Shown: positions 20,313 through 29,468, counted from the first letter of the stretch. The stretch is 64,000 nt of DNA from Corynebacterium camporealensis (GCF_000980815.1 NZ_CP011311.1:1-64000), one strand, 5' to 3'. Program-made: numbers and translations. Notes: generated by a model from the letters alone, not told the origin.

Positions 20313-20798
20313 TTAGGAGAAACGCTTCACGAGCACTGGGTGCTCTTTATAGACGTCTTCTTGCTCGAAACCGAGGTGCTTGTAGAGGCGGTGTGCGCGT
20401 TCATTGGCGGGATCGACGGAAAGTGAGATGCCGGGGGCGCGCAGGGTGCGGGCGAGTTCGGTGGCGGCGTTAATGAGCGCGGTGCCGATGCCTTGGCCTT
20501 TGTAGCGTCCCTCGACTGCGAGGGCGAGTTCCGGGATGCCTTCTTCGATGTGGCCGTAGCCGCGGGCGTACTCGTTGCCCCAATTCAGCCAGACCCCGCC
20601 GGCCGGGATGCAGCCATCCCAAGCGATAAAGCCGCCCTGGTTAGGTTCCCAGGATTCGACGTAGAAGCCGTACTCTGGTTCGAACTCCTCGCTGACCTCA
20701 CCGTGCTCGTCGCCGAAGGTCTCAGTCAGGAAGTTCAGGCGAGCAATATAGGTGCGGTCAGATTCTTGGGTGGCACGCAGTTCGATAGAAGTATCCAT
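20313..20798 (-). CDS. GNAT family N-acetyltransferase
   Basis: 161 residues with the GNAT acetyl-CoA site: ELALAVEGRYKGQGIGTALINAATELAR (motif A, Q-x-x-G-I-G) and LSVDPANERAHRLYKHLGFEQEDVY (motif B). It would transfer an acetyl group from acetyl-CoA to an amine of an unknown substrate. It stands alone between the second tRNA-Ala terminator and the Fnr-like regulator. Confidence 0.9.
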   Translation of the reverse strand: MDTSIELRATQESDRTYIARLNFLTETFGDEHGEVSEEFEPEYGFYVESWEPNQGGFIAWDGCIPAGGVWLNWGNEYARGYGHIEEGIPELALAVEGRYKGQGIGTALINAATELARTLRAPGISLSVDPANERAHRLYKHLGFEQEDVYKEHPVLVKRFS

Positions 20799-20866
20799 GC
20801 TGCTTATCCTAACGATGAATTACCAGAGCATTGTAGCTGGATCGGAAATGCCACTAAGCTGCAGAT

Positions 20867-21604
20867 ATGTCGAGAAACCCGGTCCGTGATGCCTGCGCAC
20901 AGCCACACCATTGTTCACGTGAGGTGCGTCTTTCGGTATTGGCGAGGTCGCCTTTAACGCGAGACCTTGCACCCGAGCAGCACCGGGAACTCGATGAATA
21001 CATTTCGGCGTGGTCCTGGGGTGTAGGTGAAGCGATCATGTTCGCAGGCGATGTCATTGACGGCACGTATCTGGTCGCAGCAGGAAGAGCGCGAATTACC
21101 AGGCCGACTGCAGAAGGTAGGGAAGCGACCCTTGATATCGCAGTACCCGGCGACATCTTAGGGCCGGTGAGTACTAGTCCGGTGGAAGCAACGACGTCCT
21201 GCTGGGCAATGGAGACTACTTGTGCTCTTTATTTGCCAGCAGCTGACCTTGCTCAGGTGGTCGACAACTATCCTTCACTTGCTCTGGCAATCATGCGTTT
21301 CCAACAACAACGCCTGGATCGCGGATTCGTCCAGGATTCAGTCCGCATGGACGCCACGGTGGAACAGAGGGTGGCTGAGGTCTTGCAGTACCTCGCTGAC
21401 AAGCTAGGGGAGACCAGACCTGACGGAAGTCTGCTGCTGCAGGCTCGTCTCAACCGAGACGACATCGCCGGAATGGCGGGAACGACACTGGAATCTGCTT
21501 CCCGAGTGCTGGGTCGATTCAAGCGCGCCGGGCTGATTGATTCCGGACGACAGTGGATATCCGTGCAGGACAGAGGCGCTTTAGAAGAACTTTCTGCTCT
21601 TTGA
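20867..21604 (+). CDS. Crp/Fnr family regulator with N-terminal cysteines
   Basis: 245 residues: an N terminus with Cys10 and Cys16 (DACAQPHHCSREV), a cyclic-nucleotide-like beta-roll (GEAIMFAGDVIDGTYLVAAGRARI...EATLDIAVPGDILG), a long dimer helix, and an Fnr-type helix-turn-helix LNRDDIAGMAGTTLESASRVLGRFKRAGLI. The recognition helix has the E--S-R pattern that reads TTGAT half-sites. Two further cysteines lie in SCWAMETTCALY. A metal or Fe-S sensor role is plausible. A perfect FNR box overlaps its stop codon and precedes the HMA and P-type ATPase genes. Confidence 0.88.
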   Translation: MSRNPVRDACAQPHHCSREVRLSVLARSPLTRDLAPEQHRELDEYISAWSWGVGEAIMFAGDVIDGTYLVAAGRARITRPTAEGREATLDIAVPGDILGPVSTSPVEATTSCWAMETTCALYLPAADLAQVVDNYPSLALAIMRFQQQRLDRGFVQDSVRMDATVEQRVAEVLQYLADKLGETRPDGSLLLQARLNRDDIAGMAGTTLESASRVLGRFKRAGLIDSGRQWISVQDRGALEELSAL

Positions 21605-21614
21605 TCTGGATCAA
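21601..21614. promoter_or_regulatory. FNR-type box
   Basis: TTGAT-CTGG-ATCAA is a perfect match to the Fnr consensus TTGATnnnnATCAA. It overlaps the stop codon of the Fnr-like gene and lies 70 bases before the metallochaperone ATG, where it could control the transporter unit. Confidence 0.75.
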
Positions 21615-21684
21615 GGAAGCAATCTCTTCTCCTTCTTAATGTCAAAGGTGACAACAGGTCATCGACACTGGAAGGAGAGGAACA

Positions 21685-21915
21685 ATGACCTCCTCAAACA
21701 TTAAGACGACCACCTTGCGCGCAGAAGGCTTTAGCTGCCCGAGTTGCGTATCCAAGATTGAAACCAAGCTGCTGACCCTCGACGGGGTGCACGAGGCGGA
21801 AGTGAAGTTCTCGTCGGGGAGGATCATCGTTAAGCATTCGCCCTCGGTGAGAGTAAAGCAGCTGGTTAACGCTGTTGCTGAGGTGGGTTATCAGGCCCGC
21901 CCCTCGGTGATTTAG
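21685..21915 (+). CDS. Heavy-metal-associated (HMA) domain protein, CopZ-like
   Basis: 76-residue single HMA domain with the metal site GFSCPSCVSKIE (CxxC) and the ferredoxin-like continuation LDGVHEAEVKFSSGRIIVKHS...VNAVAEVGYQA. It should carry a soft metal ion (copper-like or zinc-like) to the ATPase encoded 13 bases downstream, which lacks its own HMA domain. AAGGAGAGG ribosome-binding site. The metal cannot be told from sequence. Confidence 0.88.
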   Translation: MTSSNIKTTTLRAEGFSCPSCVSKIETKLLTLDGVHEAEVKFSSGRIIVKHSPSVRVKQLVNAVAEVGYQARPSVI

Positions 21916-21928
21916 GGCGGCGACAGCT

Positions 21929-23743
21929 ATGACAACGTCGAAAATTTGGACGCCGGTGGTGTTATCCGGGCTCCTGATCGTTGCCTCGTTGGTTGCACCG
22001 GCAGGCCAACTAGCCGATGCCCTCATGATCACCTCCGCCGTCATCGCCGGTTACCGAGTAGCGCTGTCCGCGTGGAGTTCGCTGCGCATCCGAATCATCT
22101 CCATTGACCTACTCGTCATCGTCGCGGCTGTCGGTGCGCTGTTCATCCACAATTATTGGGAGTCAGCAGCAGTGACTTTCCTGTTTGCGCTGGGTAAGGC
22201 CCTGGAACAGGCAACGATGAACCGGACCCGGCGAGCGCTCAATGAGCTAGTCGATGCCGCACCAGAGACCGCAACGGTGCTCAAAGATGGACAGGCCGAG
22301 ATCGTGGATCTTTGGGAGGTGGAACCGGGCGATGTAGTGCTGGTGAAAAACGGTGAACCCATCCCAGTGGATGGCCGAATGATATCGGGCAGCGGCGGAG
22401 TCGATGAAGCCACAATCACGGGTGAATCACTACTTGCCTCTAAAACCGAAGGTCAAGAAGTCTTTGCCGGTACATGGTTACGCAGTGGTGCACTCTATGT
22501 GGAGGCAGTGGCTGTCGGTAGTGAGTCCTTGCTGGCAACAATTATCCACCGCGTCGAGGATGCCCAAGACGATAAGGCGCGTACCCAGACCTTCTTGGAG
22601 AAATTCTCTCGCTGGTATACCCCGGCCGTCATCGTCGGTGCGCTGCTGGCTGGAATCCTGAGCCAAGATCTGGAATTGGCGTTGACCCTTCTGGTCATTG
22701 GTTGCCCGGGAGCACTCGTTATTTCCATCCCGGTGTCCATCGTTGCTGGCATTGGTCGTGCGGCAAAGGATGGAGTCCTCATCAAGGGCGGAGAATTCCT
22801 GGAGGCAGCGGCCAAAGTGGATACGGTCATCGTCGACAAGACTGGCACGCTCACCACTGGCCGCCCGGAGCTTACTGACGTGGAGGTACTGGACCCACTG
22901 TATTCCGCAGACGAAGTGCTCACGTTGGCCGCGGAGGCAGAAACTGCATCGGAGCATCCGCTTGCCGATGCCATCATTCGCGGCGCACAAGCCCGTGACC
23001 TGCAGTTTGCAGTAGCTAGCGATGCCCACAACGTCACCGGCACAGGGATCGTCACAAAAATCGACGATCGAACTGTCGCTGTTGGCACGGCAGACCTTCT
23101 CGACGAAGAACCCACCATCGATCATCTGGCCTCTTTTAACCAGGCCGGCAAAACCGCCATGTATGTCGTGGTCAATGGTGCACCCGTGGGAGTGATTGCC
23201 GTTGCCGATACCGTGCTCGACGATGCAGCCAGTGCCATCAACGCGCTGCACGATGCAGGCATCCAGGTCATCATGGCAACCGGTGATGCGCCCTTAGTTG
23301 CTAAGGCAGTGGCTGCGAAGCTCAACCTCCACACTGTCCATGCGCGGCTTCTGCCAGAGGACAAACTCGAGTTGGTTGCCAAGTATCGAGCGGAAGGCCA
23401 TACGGTGGCAATGCTTGGCGATGGCGTCAACGACACCCCAGCACTAGCTACCGCCGATATTGGTGTTGCCATGGGCGCAGCGGGAACACCAGCCGCAATT
23501 GAGACTGCTGACCTCGCATTATTAGCCGATAGGCTGCCGCGCTTGCCTTATGCACTCAACGTGGCGCGGCGAACCGTACGCACGATGCGGGTCAACATCG
23601 CCATCGCACTACTGACGGTGCTGGTATTGCTCGCTGGCGTCTTGTTGGGTGGAGTGACCATGGCGATTGGCATGCTCGTGCACGAGGCATCGGTACTGCT
23701 GGTTATCGGTATTGCGATGCTGCTGTTGCGTCCCACGTTGTAA
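21929..23743 (+). CDS. P1B-type heavy-metal ATPase with a CPG motif
   Basis: 604-residue metal-transporting ATPase: A-domain TGES (164-167), phosphorylation site DKTGT (303-307), SEHPLADAI, and hinge GDGVND. The membrane metal-site motif is Cys-Pro-Gly (259-261, GCPGALVISIPVSI) rather than the usual CPC, CPH or SPC, so the substrate is uncertain. No N-terminal HMA domain; that function is the separate gene upstream. The Fnr-like regulator, HMA protein and this ATPase form one module. A bidirectional terminator follows. Confidence 0.92.
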   Translation: MTTSKIWTPVVLSGLLIVASLVAPAGQLADALMITSAVIAGYRVALSAWSSLRIRIISIDLLVIVAAVGALFIHNYWESAAVTFLFALGKALEQATMNRTRRALNELVDAAPETATVLKDGQAEIVDLWEVEPGDVVLVKNGEPIPVDGRMISGSGGVDEATITGESLLASKTEGQEVFAGTWLRSGALYVEAVAVGSESLLATIIHRVEDAQDDKARTQTFLEKFSRWYTPAVIVGALLAGILSQDLELALTLLVIGCPGALVISIPVSIVAGIGRAAKDGVLIKGGEFLEAAAKVDTVIVDKTGTLTTGRPELTDVEVLDPLYSADEVLTLAAEAETASEHPLADAIIRGAQARDLQFAVASDAHNVTGTGIVTKIDDRTVAVGTADLLDEEPTIDHLASFNQAGKTAMYVVVNGAPVGVIAVADTVLDDAASAINALHDAGIQVIMATGDAPLVAKAVAAKLNLHTVHARLLPEDKLELVAKYRAEGHTVAMLGDGVNDTPALATADIGVAMGAAGTPAAIETADLALLADRLPRLPYALNVARRTVRTMRVNIAIALLTVLVLLAGVLLGGVTMAIGMLVHEASVLLVIGIAMLLLRPTL

Positions 23744-23763
23744 CCGAACTCTGTAAAACGACT

Positions 23764-23798
23764 ACTGCGCGGTGGGAATCCCACCGCGCAGTGTGTTT
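23764..23798. terminator. Bidirectional terminator
   Basis: A perfect 14-base stem (ACTGCGCGGTGGGA at 23764-23777, complement at 23779-23792) is followed by GTGTTT on the plus strand. On the minus strand it sits directly after the stop of the 23797-24000 gene. Confidence 0.75.
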
Positions 23799-24000
23799 AA
23801 GCCAAGTGATAGTTGGCTACGTCGTAGCCGTTGAAGGAACGCTCTACTCCAGATTCGTCAACGGAGTTGAAGTCCGTGCCATTGTCGATGGCAAAGCGGA
23901 GATTATCCACGCGATTGGAGGGGTCCTCGCTGACAGAGCCAGCGGGGAAATAGAAGGTAGAGCCTTCCTTGAGCTTCACGATCAAAGTTTCAAAGCTCAT
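23797..24000 (-). CDS. Small conserved-looking hypothetical protein
   Basis: 67 residues (MSFETLIVKLKEGSTFYFPAGSV...YDVANYHLA), acidic and soluble, with no motif I recognise. The upstream sequence (CAGGAGACTACG) gives a good ribosome-binding site and the terminator at 23764 closes it, so it is likely a real gene. The gap 24001-24129 before the next gene holds an AGCAATGTT/AACATTGCT hairpin at 24077-24102. Confidence 0.6.
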   Translation of the reverse strand: MSFETLIVKLKEGSTFYFPAGSVSEDPSNRVDNLRFAIDNGTDFNSVDESGVERSFNGYDVANYHLA

Positions 24001-24129
24001 CGTAGTCTCCTGTGGTTGAGCTGTCAGCGAAGTTGATTACTCCAGCGAGTAAAGCAGCAACCACCCCCGAAGGCAAAGCAATGTTAGCCATTCAACATTG
24101 CTAATCCCCCATCGCGGGGTATCCGAAAG

Positions 24130-25041
24130 TTATTCCTTATCGTCGCTGTGCAGACGGTGCTTGCCTTCATTGGCATGATCGTCGGTCACGCGAGTGGAAT
24201 CGTCGCTCGGAGCAATGTCGACATCTTCGCCGCGCAGAGCCTCCAGTTGCTCATCGATGGAGTTCAGCAGCTCCTCATCGCGCTCGACAACACCTTCTTC
24301 GACCATGTCGGATTCCGGCTTGGTTGGCTCGGTTTCCTCGATGACGGTGTGGTCATCGCCAGCCTGCTCGGCAGCGGTGTCCTTCTTGTCGTCCTCGCTG
24401 GAAGAGGTGTAGACGAGCTTGGACTCTTCGCCCTTCTTGGTGTCCGGGCGGGAGAACTCCTCCACGCGCGGTGGGGTAGAAGAAGGCTTTTCGTCGTTGC
24501 GGAAGAAGTAGTAGACAGCGCCAGCAATCGCAGACAGCACAGTCAGGGTGATAGCGATCGGCCAGAACTTGTTACCGCCCTGCTTACGCTTTGCCTTGCG
24601 CTCCGCCTTCTTGGCGCGCTTGGTGGCTTCCTTCTTGGCCTTGTTAGCGCGCTTTTCAGCCTGCTTCTGGGCCTTCTTGCCCTTCTTGGACAGCTCATCG
24701 GCACGCTTGCTTGCCTGCTTGCGCAGCTTCTTGGTGCGCTTGGCAGCGTCCTTCTTTACGTCCTCGAAGCGGTCCGAGGCTTCGTCGGCAAACTCGTTGC
24801 GGCGCTTGTTGAAGTCCTCCAGTGCGCGCTCCAGGCGGTTGTGTGCAGCCTGGGTGATAGCGCCTGCTTCACGACGAGCCTCCGGCAGCGCAGACTTCGG
24901 CGCACCCTCAGAGGCGCGCGCTGCAGCCAGCTCGAGCTCGTCGAAATCTGCTAGCGAGCGCTTATCGCGCTGGTCCTTGTACTTGGACCAAAGAGAATTG
25001 CCAGTCTTATATACAGCGGCAATAGTGCTGGGGTTCATCAT
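24130..25041 (-). CDS. CwsA-like cell-wall synthesis protein candidate
   Basis: 303-residue protein: N-terminal polar region, a very Lys/Ala-rich helix (about 100-160, AKRTKKLRKQASKRADELSKKGKKAQ...), one membrane segment (about 165-185, FWPIAITLTVLSAIAGAVYYFF), and an acidic C-terminal tail. In mycobacteria the same spot between the gyrA-linked tRNAs and ppiA holds cwsA, a membrane protein working with Wag31/CrgA in envelope growth. The call rests on synteny and topology more than sequence. AAGGAG precedes ATG-ATG at 25036-25041. Confidence 0.6.
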   Translation of the reverse strand: MMNPSTIAAVYKTGNSLWSKYKDQRDKRSLADFDELELAAARASEGAPKSALPEARREAGAITQAAHNRLERALEDFNKRRNEFADEASDRFEDVKKDAAKRTKKLRKQASKRADELSKKGKKAQKQAEKRANKAKKEATKRAKKAERKAKRKQGGNKFWPIAITLTVLSAIAGAVYYFFRNDEKPSSTPPRVEEFSRPDTKKGEESKLVYTSSSEDDKKDTAAEQAGDDHTVIEETEPTKPESDMVEEGVVERDEELLNSIDEQLEALRGEDVDIAPSDDSTRVTDDHANEGKHRLHSDDKE

Positions 25042-25144
25042 GGGGAACTCCTTAAATCTGGTTTATACCTGCTTTTAACCAGCGTAGCGACCCCGCCGGG
25101 CAGCCGCCACAACATTTTGGGAACAACCCCAGCACCAGACCTTT

Positions 25145-26005
25145 TTAGTAGCGAATGACGTTGGCGTTGAGCAGGTTCGCCACACCAGTGATCCCTGAGT
25201 GGGTCAGGTGATTGTAGAGGTTGTGCGGTACGGAGTACTCCATGGCACCGGAGATCCAGCGCTGGCTATCCGAGGCACACATGTTGTGCGCCAGGGTGGC
25301 CTTGCGCAGGTCATAAAAGTGTGTGCCGGTATCGCGGGAGGCCTGGTACATCGTGTGGTTGATGTTGTTTTCCACACCGCGAACAACGCCGCCGAGGTCG
25401 ACGTTGAAGCCCTGGCGGCTGCTGCCGTCGGTGCGAATCGGGCAGACCGCACCATTCGGGGCACTAATTGCTGGGTAGGAAACGAAGGTGATTTTCGCGT
25501 TCGGGGCAGCGTGCTTGATGCGGTTGACTTGCGCACGCGCGGCGTTGCGGTAAGCGGTGCGGTTCGGATCGGCCAGCAAGGTGGTCTGTGCAACGTCGTT
25601 GAAGCCGAACTGCAGCAGCACGTTCTTGGTACCCGGGTGCAGTGCGCCGGTGCGGATGGCGTGACCCACCTGGTCATCGAAGTCCTGGCGCGGGGAGTCC
25701 GCGGAAGCGGCAGCAGCGGAGCAGGCGTAGTTGATCACGCGCTGGCCGGAGATGCGCTGCAGCTCGCGGCCGACGGTGCGCTCACCCTGTGGGCAGCCCT
25801 GCGGGCTCGGGGCACCGGAGCCTTGTCCGATGTCGACGTTGCTCGACAGCTGCACGCGGCGTGGGTCAACCTGGTTGTAGCTGGGGTTGGCAAAGAAGGA
25901 GTCGCCGAAGAGGACGGTATCTGCAGGAGCGGCGTGTGCAACGGCAGAGTTCATCGTCACGACTGCAGCGCTTGCTGCAACAACGGAGAGAATCTTTTTC
26001 AGCAT
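25145..26005 (-). CDS. Secreted SGNH/GDSL-family esterase
   Basis: 286 residues with a Sec signal peptide (cleavage near AVAHA, residues 21-25) and SGNH hydrolase blocks: GDSFF with the nucleophile Ser36, a Gly block, GFND (block III Asn) and a C-terminal His in NHLTHSG. Several cysteines could form disulfides. It probably hydrolyses esters at the cell surface, perhaps mycolate or polysaccharide esters; the substrate is not visible. It stands alone on the minus strand. Confidence 0.85.
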   Translation of the reverse strand: MLKKILSVVAASAAVVTMNSAVAHAAPADTVLFGDSFFANPSYNQVDPRRVQLSSNVDIGQGSGAPSPQGCPQGERTVGRELQRISGQRVINYACSAAAASADSPRQDFDDQVGHAIRTGALHPGTKNVLLQFGFNDVAQTTLLADPNRTAYRNAARAQVNRIKHAAPNAKITFVSYPAISAPNGAVCPIRTDGSSRQGFNVDLGGVVRGVENNINHTMYQASRDTGTHFYDLRKATLAHNMCASDSQRWISGAMEYSVPHNLYNHLTHSGITGVANLLNANVIRY

Positions 26006-26097
26006 GGAGAGTTCCCTTATGCGGATTGCTTAGGAGACAGATAGTCGAAGCTTAGCGTACTCAATGACGCATTCCGAGCGCTAACAAACATTAAAAA

Positions 26098-26113
26098 TAG
26101 ACCGCTTAGTCCA
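26098..26113. promoter_or_regulatory. McbR-type operator upstream of metF-metE
   Basis: TAGAC-CGCTTA-GTCCA matches TAGAC-N6-GTCTA at 9 of 10 fixed bases. It lies about 155 bases before the metF start, placing methionine synthesis in the same sulfur regulon as the seu genes. Confidence 0.65.
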
Positions 26114-26267
26114 GTTTGGGATCTTTTTATTCACACAGTGATCTCTACAACATCCCAGCTAAACAACTTTTAATGGTGCTACCTTTCCAAAGATCCTTCC
26201 TTTCAAAATGAACAGCTTGGTACGTTTTTCTGCAAGCACAACCGCTTTACCAGGAAGGGAGGTGACC

Positions 26268-27194
26268 ATGTCGCCGCGTTTATCTGCATCCGCACCACTA
26301 GACCAAATCAGTTATGACGATTTTGAGATGCCGACCCGTACCGCTTTGTCTTTCGAGGTAATCCCGCCGCGTCACGATGCCGATGCCGCCAAGATTGACC
26401 GGCTCCTGGCAACCTTAGATGCCTACAACCCGGACTACATCGCGGTGACGAGCTCCCAGCGATCCGGCTGGTTGGAGGGAACCGCGCAGTTTATCGAAAG
26501 GATTTCTGCGCAAACCCGCATGCGCCCGCTGGCACACCTGGCCTGCACGGCAGGCGACCGCCAGCAGCTGATTAGCTGGATTAATCGCCTCATGGATGCT
26601 GGCGTCCGCGGCCTGCTTGCTCTGCGCGGTGACCTTCCCCCAGAAGGCCTGCCCGCCCATTACTTACAGCATGCCGATGAGCTCGTTCGTCTTATCCGCC
26701 AGCTCGAGCACCAGCAGGCAGCGCGTTTTGCTGCTGGTCGCCTGGCAGTCGGTGTGGCCTGTTACCCCAACGGCCACGCAGAATCCGCCAACTACGACGA
26801 GGACTTGGATGTCCTGCTGGCCAAGCAGCGCAGTGGCGCGGATCTGGCCATCACGCAGCTCTTCTTTGACCCCGAGGATTACCTGCGCTTCCTCCAGAAG
26901 GCGCGTCTGGCCGGGGTTCATATCCCGCTGATTCCGGGAATTATGCCCATGACCAGTCTGGCTCGACTCCGGCGAATGGGTGAGCTGTCCGGGCTGGAGG
27001 TGCCCCAACGGGTCATCGACAAGCTTGCGGCAGCAAACTCCCCGGAGGAAGAGCACGACATAGGTATGGAACTGACTGCTCAACTGGCCCGGACCATCCT
27101 GGCGGGTGGGGCGGGAAGCCTCCATATATATACGCACAACAACCCCGACATCACAGTAGAACTTTTAGACCGGATTGGAATTACACATGACTAA
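26268..27194 (+). CDS. metF: Methylenetetrahydrofolate reductase
   Basis: Reduces 5,10-methylene-THF to 5-methyl-THF, the methyl donor for methionine synthase, with FAD. Motifs: ALSFEVIPPR, DYIAVTSSQRSGW, LAHLACTAGDRQQL, GLLALRGDLPPEG, GADLAITQLFFDPEDY and IPLIPGIMPMTSL. I chose ATG 26268 (308 residues) because AGGAAGGGAGGTGACC lies directly upstream; an ATG at 26208 lacks any such site. The 3' end overlaps metE. Confidence 0.93.
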   Translation: MSPRLSASAPLDQISYDDFEMPTRTALSFEVIPPRHDADAAKIDRLLATLDAYNPDYIAVTSSQRSGWLEGTAQFIERISAQTRMRPLAHLACTAGDRQQLISWINRLMDAGVRGLLALRGDLPPEGLPAHYLQHADELVRLIRQLEHQQAARFAAGRLAVGVACYPNGHAESANYDEDLDVLLAKQRSGADLAITQLFFDPEDYLRFLQKARLAGVHIPLIPGIMPMTSLARLRRMGELSGLEVPQRVIDKLAAANSPEEEHDIGMELTAQLARTILAGGAGSLHIYTHNNPDITVELLDRIGITHD

Positions 27195-29448
27195 CTTCCC
27201 TAAGGCCACCATCGAGGGCTACCCGCGCGTGGGCGCTAACCGTGAGCTCAAGCGCGCGCTCGAGTCCTACTGGGCAGGCCGCATTGATGCTGAAACCTTC
27301 GAATCCTCCGCGCACGCTCTGCGTCTGGAGACCTACAACCGTCTGCGTGACCTGGGCTTGGATGAGGATTACGCTATTCCTGCCGATGTCGCCTACTACG
27401 ACCAGGTCCTGGAAACCGCACTGACCGTGGGCGCTGTCGAAGGCGAAACTCTGGACGATGAATTCCGCCTCGCCCGCGGCGACTCCGAGCATGCTCCGCT
27501 GGAGATGACCAAATGGTTCGACACCAACTACCACTACATTGTGCCGGAAATTGCAGACGATACGTCCTTCACGGCTCACCCGCAGCGCGTGCTGAAGTTG
27601 GTCGAAGAAGCCAACAAGGCCGGCTTTAAGGTCCGTCCTTACCTGGTCGGCCCGGTCACCTTGCTGGCACTATCCAAGCAGGCCGAAGGTGCGACCAAGG
27701 CCCCACTGGAGCGCCTCGACGATGTACTGAAGGCCTACGAACAGGTCCTGTCCGAGTTGCACGCCGCAGGTGTTGAGTGGGTCCAGTTGGCAGAACCGGC
27801 TCTGGTTGCAGATCTCACCGTGGCCACCGACGCCGAGCTTGCCGATGCCGCGCAGCATGCCTACGAGGTTCTCGGCGGCATTGATAAGCGTCCGCAGCTG
27901 TACGTGACCACCCCTTATGGCGCAGCCCGAGCTGGCCTGAAGGCACTGCAGAACGTCGACGCCCTGCAGGTCGACCTGTCTGTCGGCACCCTGGGTCTGG
28001 AGTCCGACTACCTGGACACTGTGGCCAACCTCAAGGTCAAGCACCTGGTGGCGGGCCTGATCGATGGCCGCAACGTCTGGGCTGCCAACCTGCGTGACCT
28101 GCGCGAGAAGTTCGAGACCCTGCAGAAGTCTCAGCCGAACCTGTCAGTGAGCACCTCGGTCTCCCTGCAGCATGTGCCGCACACCGTGCAGGCTGAGACC
28201 AAGCTACCTGTCGATGTCGCCGCCTGGTTCTCCTTCGCCGACGAGAAGGTCGCCGAGGTCGTCGCCCTGGCCGCTGGCCCGCTCGAGGCTTCCAACGCTT
28301 ATGCTCAGGCCGACCGTGCCGTGCGTACCCGTGCCGAGTCCTCTCGCACCCATGACCAGGCAGTACAGGAACGCACCGCCGCCCTGCCGGAAGGCCAAGT
28401 CCAGCGCGAGCCAGCCTTTGCCGAGCGCAACAAAGCTCAGGAAGAACTTGGCCTGCCGAAGCTGCCGACGACCACCATCGGTTCCTTCCCGCAGACCCAG
28501 GACATCCGCAACGCACGGGCCGCTCACCGCAAGGGCGAGCTCAACGACGAGCAATACGTTGAGGCCCTGCGCAACGAGATCAAGTCTGTCATTGACCTGC
28601 AGGAACGCCTTGGCCTGGACGTCCTGGTCCACGGCGAGCCAGAGCGCAACGACATGGTCCAGTACTTCGCAGAGCTTCTCGATGGCTTCGTGACCACCGA
28701 AAACGGCTGGGTCCAGTCCTATGGCTCCCGCTGCACCCGTCCGCCAATCGTGGTCGGCGACATCTCCCGTCCGAAGGCCATGACCGTCGAGTGGTCCAAG
28801 TACGCTCAGTCGCTGTCTGAGAAGCACGTCAAGGGCATGCTCACCGGCCCGGTGACCATCCTGGCCTGGTCCTTCGTGCGTGATGATGTCCCACAGTCCG
28901 TCTCCGCAGACCAGCTCGGCGTCGCGCTTGCCGACGAAGTCTCCGACCTCGAAGAAGCCGGCATCGACATCATCCAGATCGACGAGCCTGCTCTGCGCGA
29001 ACTGCTGCCACTGCGCAGCGAAGACCGCCAGGCCTACCTGGATTGGGCAGTCCGCGCCTTCCGCCTGGTTTCCCTGCAGGCCAAGCCGTCTACCCAGATC
29101 CACACCCACCTCTGCTACTCGGAGTTCGGCCAAATCATCGACGCCGTGGCTGGCCTGGATGCCGACGTCACCTCCATCGAGGCCGCACGCTCACGCATGG
29201 AGCTGCTCGAAGACATCGACGAGAAGTTCCACTCCGAAATCGGCCCGGGTATCTACGACATTCATTCCCCGCGCGTGCCTTCCGTGGCAGAGATAGCCGA
29301 GCTCATCCGCGCTGCACTGAAGAACGTCCCGGTCGAGCGCCTGTGGGTCAACCCGGACTGCGGCCTGAAGACCCGCGGCTACGCAGAGACCGAATCCTCC
29401 CTGCGCAACCTGGTCCTGGCCCGCGACGAGGTGCTCAATAGCCTCTAA
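27187..29448 (+). CDS. metE: Cobalamin-independent methionine synthase
   Basis: Transfers the methyl group from 5-methyl-THF (polyglutamate) to homocysteine using zinc. The 753-residue protein has the duplicated barrel typical of MetE: an N-terminal YPRVGANRELKRALE copy and a catalytic C-terminal half with TTIGSFPQT, HGEPERNDMVQYF, QIHTHLCYSEF and NPDCGLKTR (Zn ligands His/Cys/Glu/Cys). ATG 27187 gives MTNFPKATIEGYPRVG. It overlaps metF by 8 bases, so methyl-THF supply and use are co-expressed. Confidence 0.97.
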   Translation: MTNFPKATIEGYPRVGANRELKRALESYWAGRIDAETFESSAHALRLETYNRLRDLGLDEDYAIPADVAYYDQVLETALTVGAVEGETLDDEFRLARGDSEHAPLEMTKWFDTNYHYIVPEIADDTSFTAHPQRVLKLVEEANKAGFKVRPYLVGPVTLLALSKQAEGATKAPLERLDDVLKAYEQVLSELHAAGVEWVQLAEPALVADLTVATDAELADAAQHAYEVLGGIDKRPQLYVTTPYGAARAGLKALQNVDALQVDLSVGTLGLESDYLDTVANLKVKHLVAGLIDGRNVWAANLRDLREKFETLQKSQPNLSVSTSVSLQHVPHTVQAETKLPVDVAAWFSFADEKVAEVVALAAGPLEASNAYAQADRAVRTRAESSRTHDQAVQERTAALPEGQVQREPAFAERNKAQEELGLPKLPTTTIGSFPQTQDIRNARAAHRKGELNDEQYVEALRNEIKSVIDLQERLGLDVLVHGEPERNDMVQYFAELLDGFVTTENGWVQSYGSRCTRPPIVVGDISRPKAMTVEWSKYAQSLSEKHVKGMLTGPVTILAWSFVRDDVPQSVSADQLGVALADEVSDLEEAGIDIIQIDEPALRELLPLRSEDRQAYLDWAVRAFRLVSLQAKPSTQIHTHLCYSEFGQIIDAVAGLDADVTSIEAARSRMELLEDIDEKFHSEIGPGIYDIHSPRVPSVAEIAELIRAALKNVPVERLWVNPDCGLKTRGYAETESSLRNLVLARDEVLNSL

Positions 29449-29468
29449 GAAAGCCTAAAACCATGGCG

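Noticed and set aside
24148..24954. 268-residue Leu-rich open frame opposite the CwsA-like gene
   Set aside because: The Leu runs are the complement of the Lys/Glu-rich helix codons, not a membrane protein.
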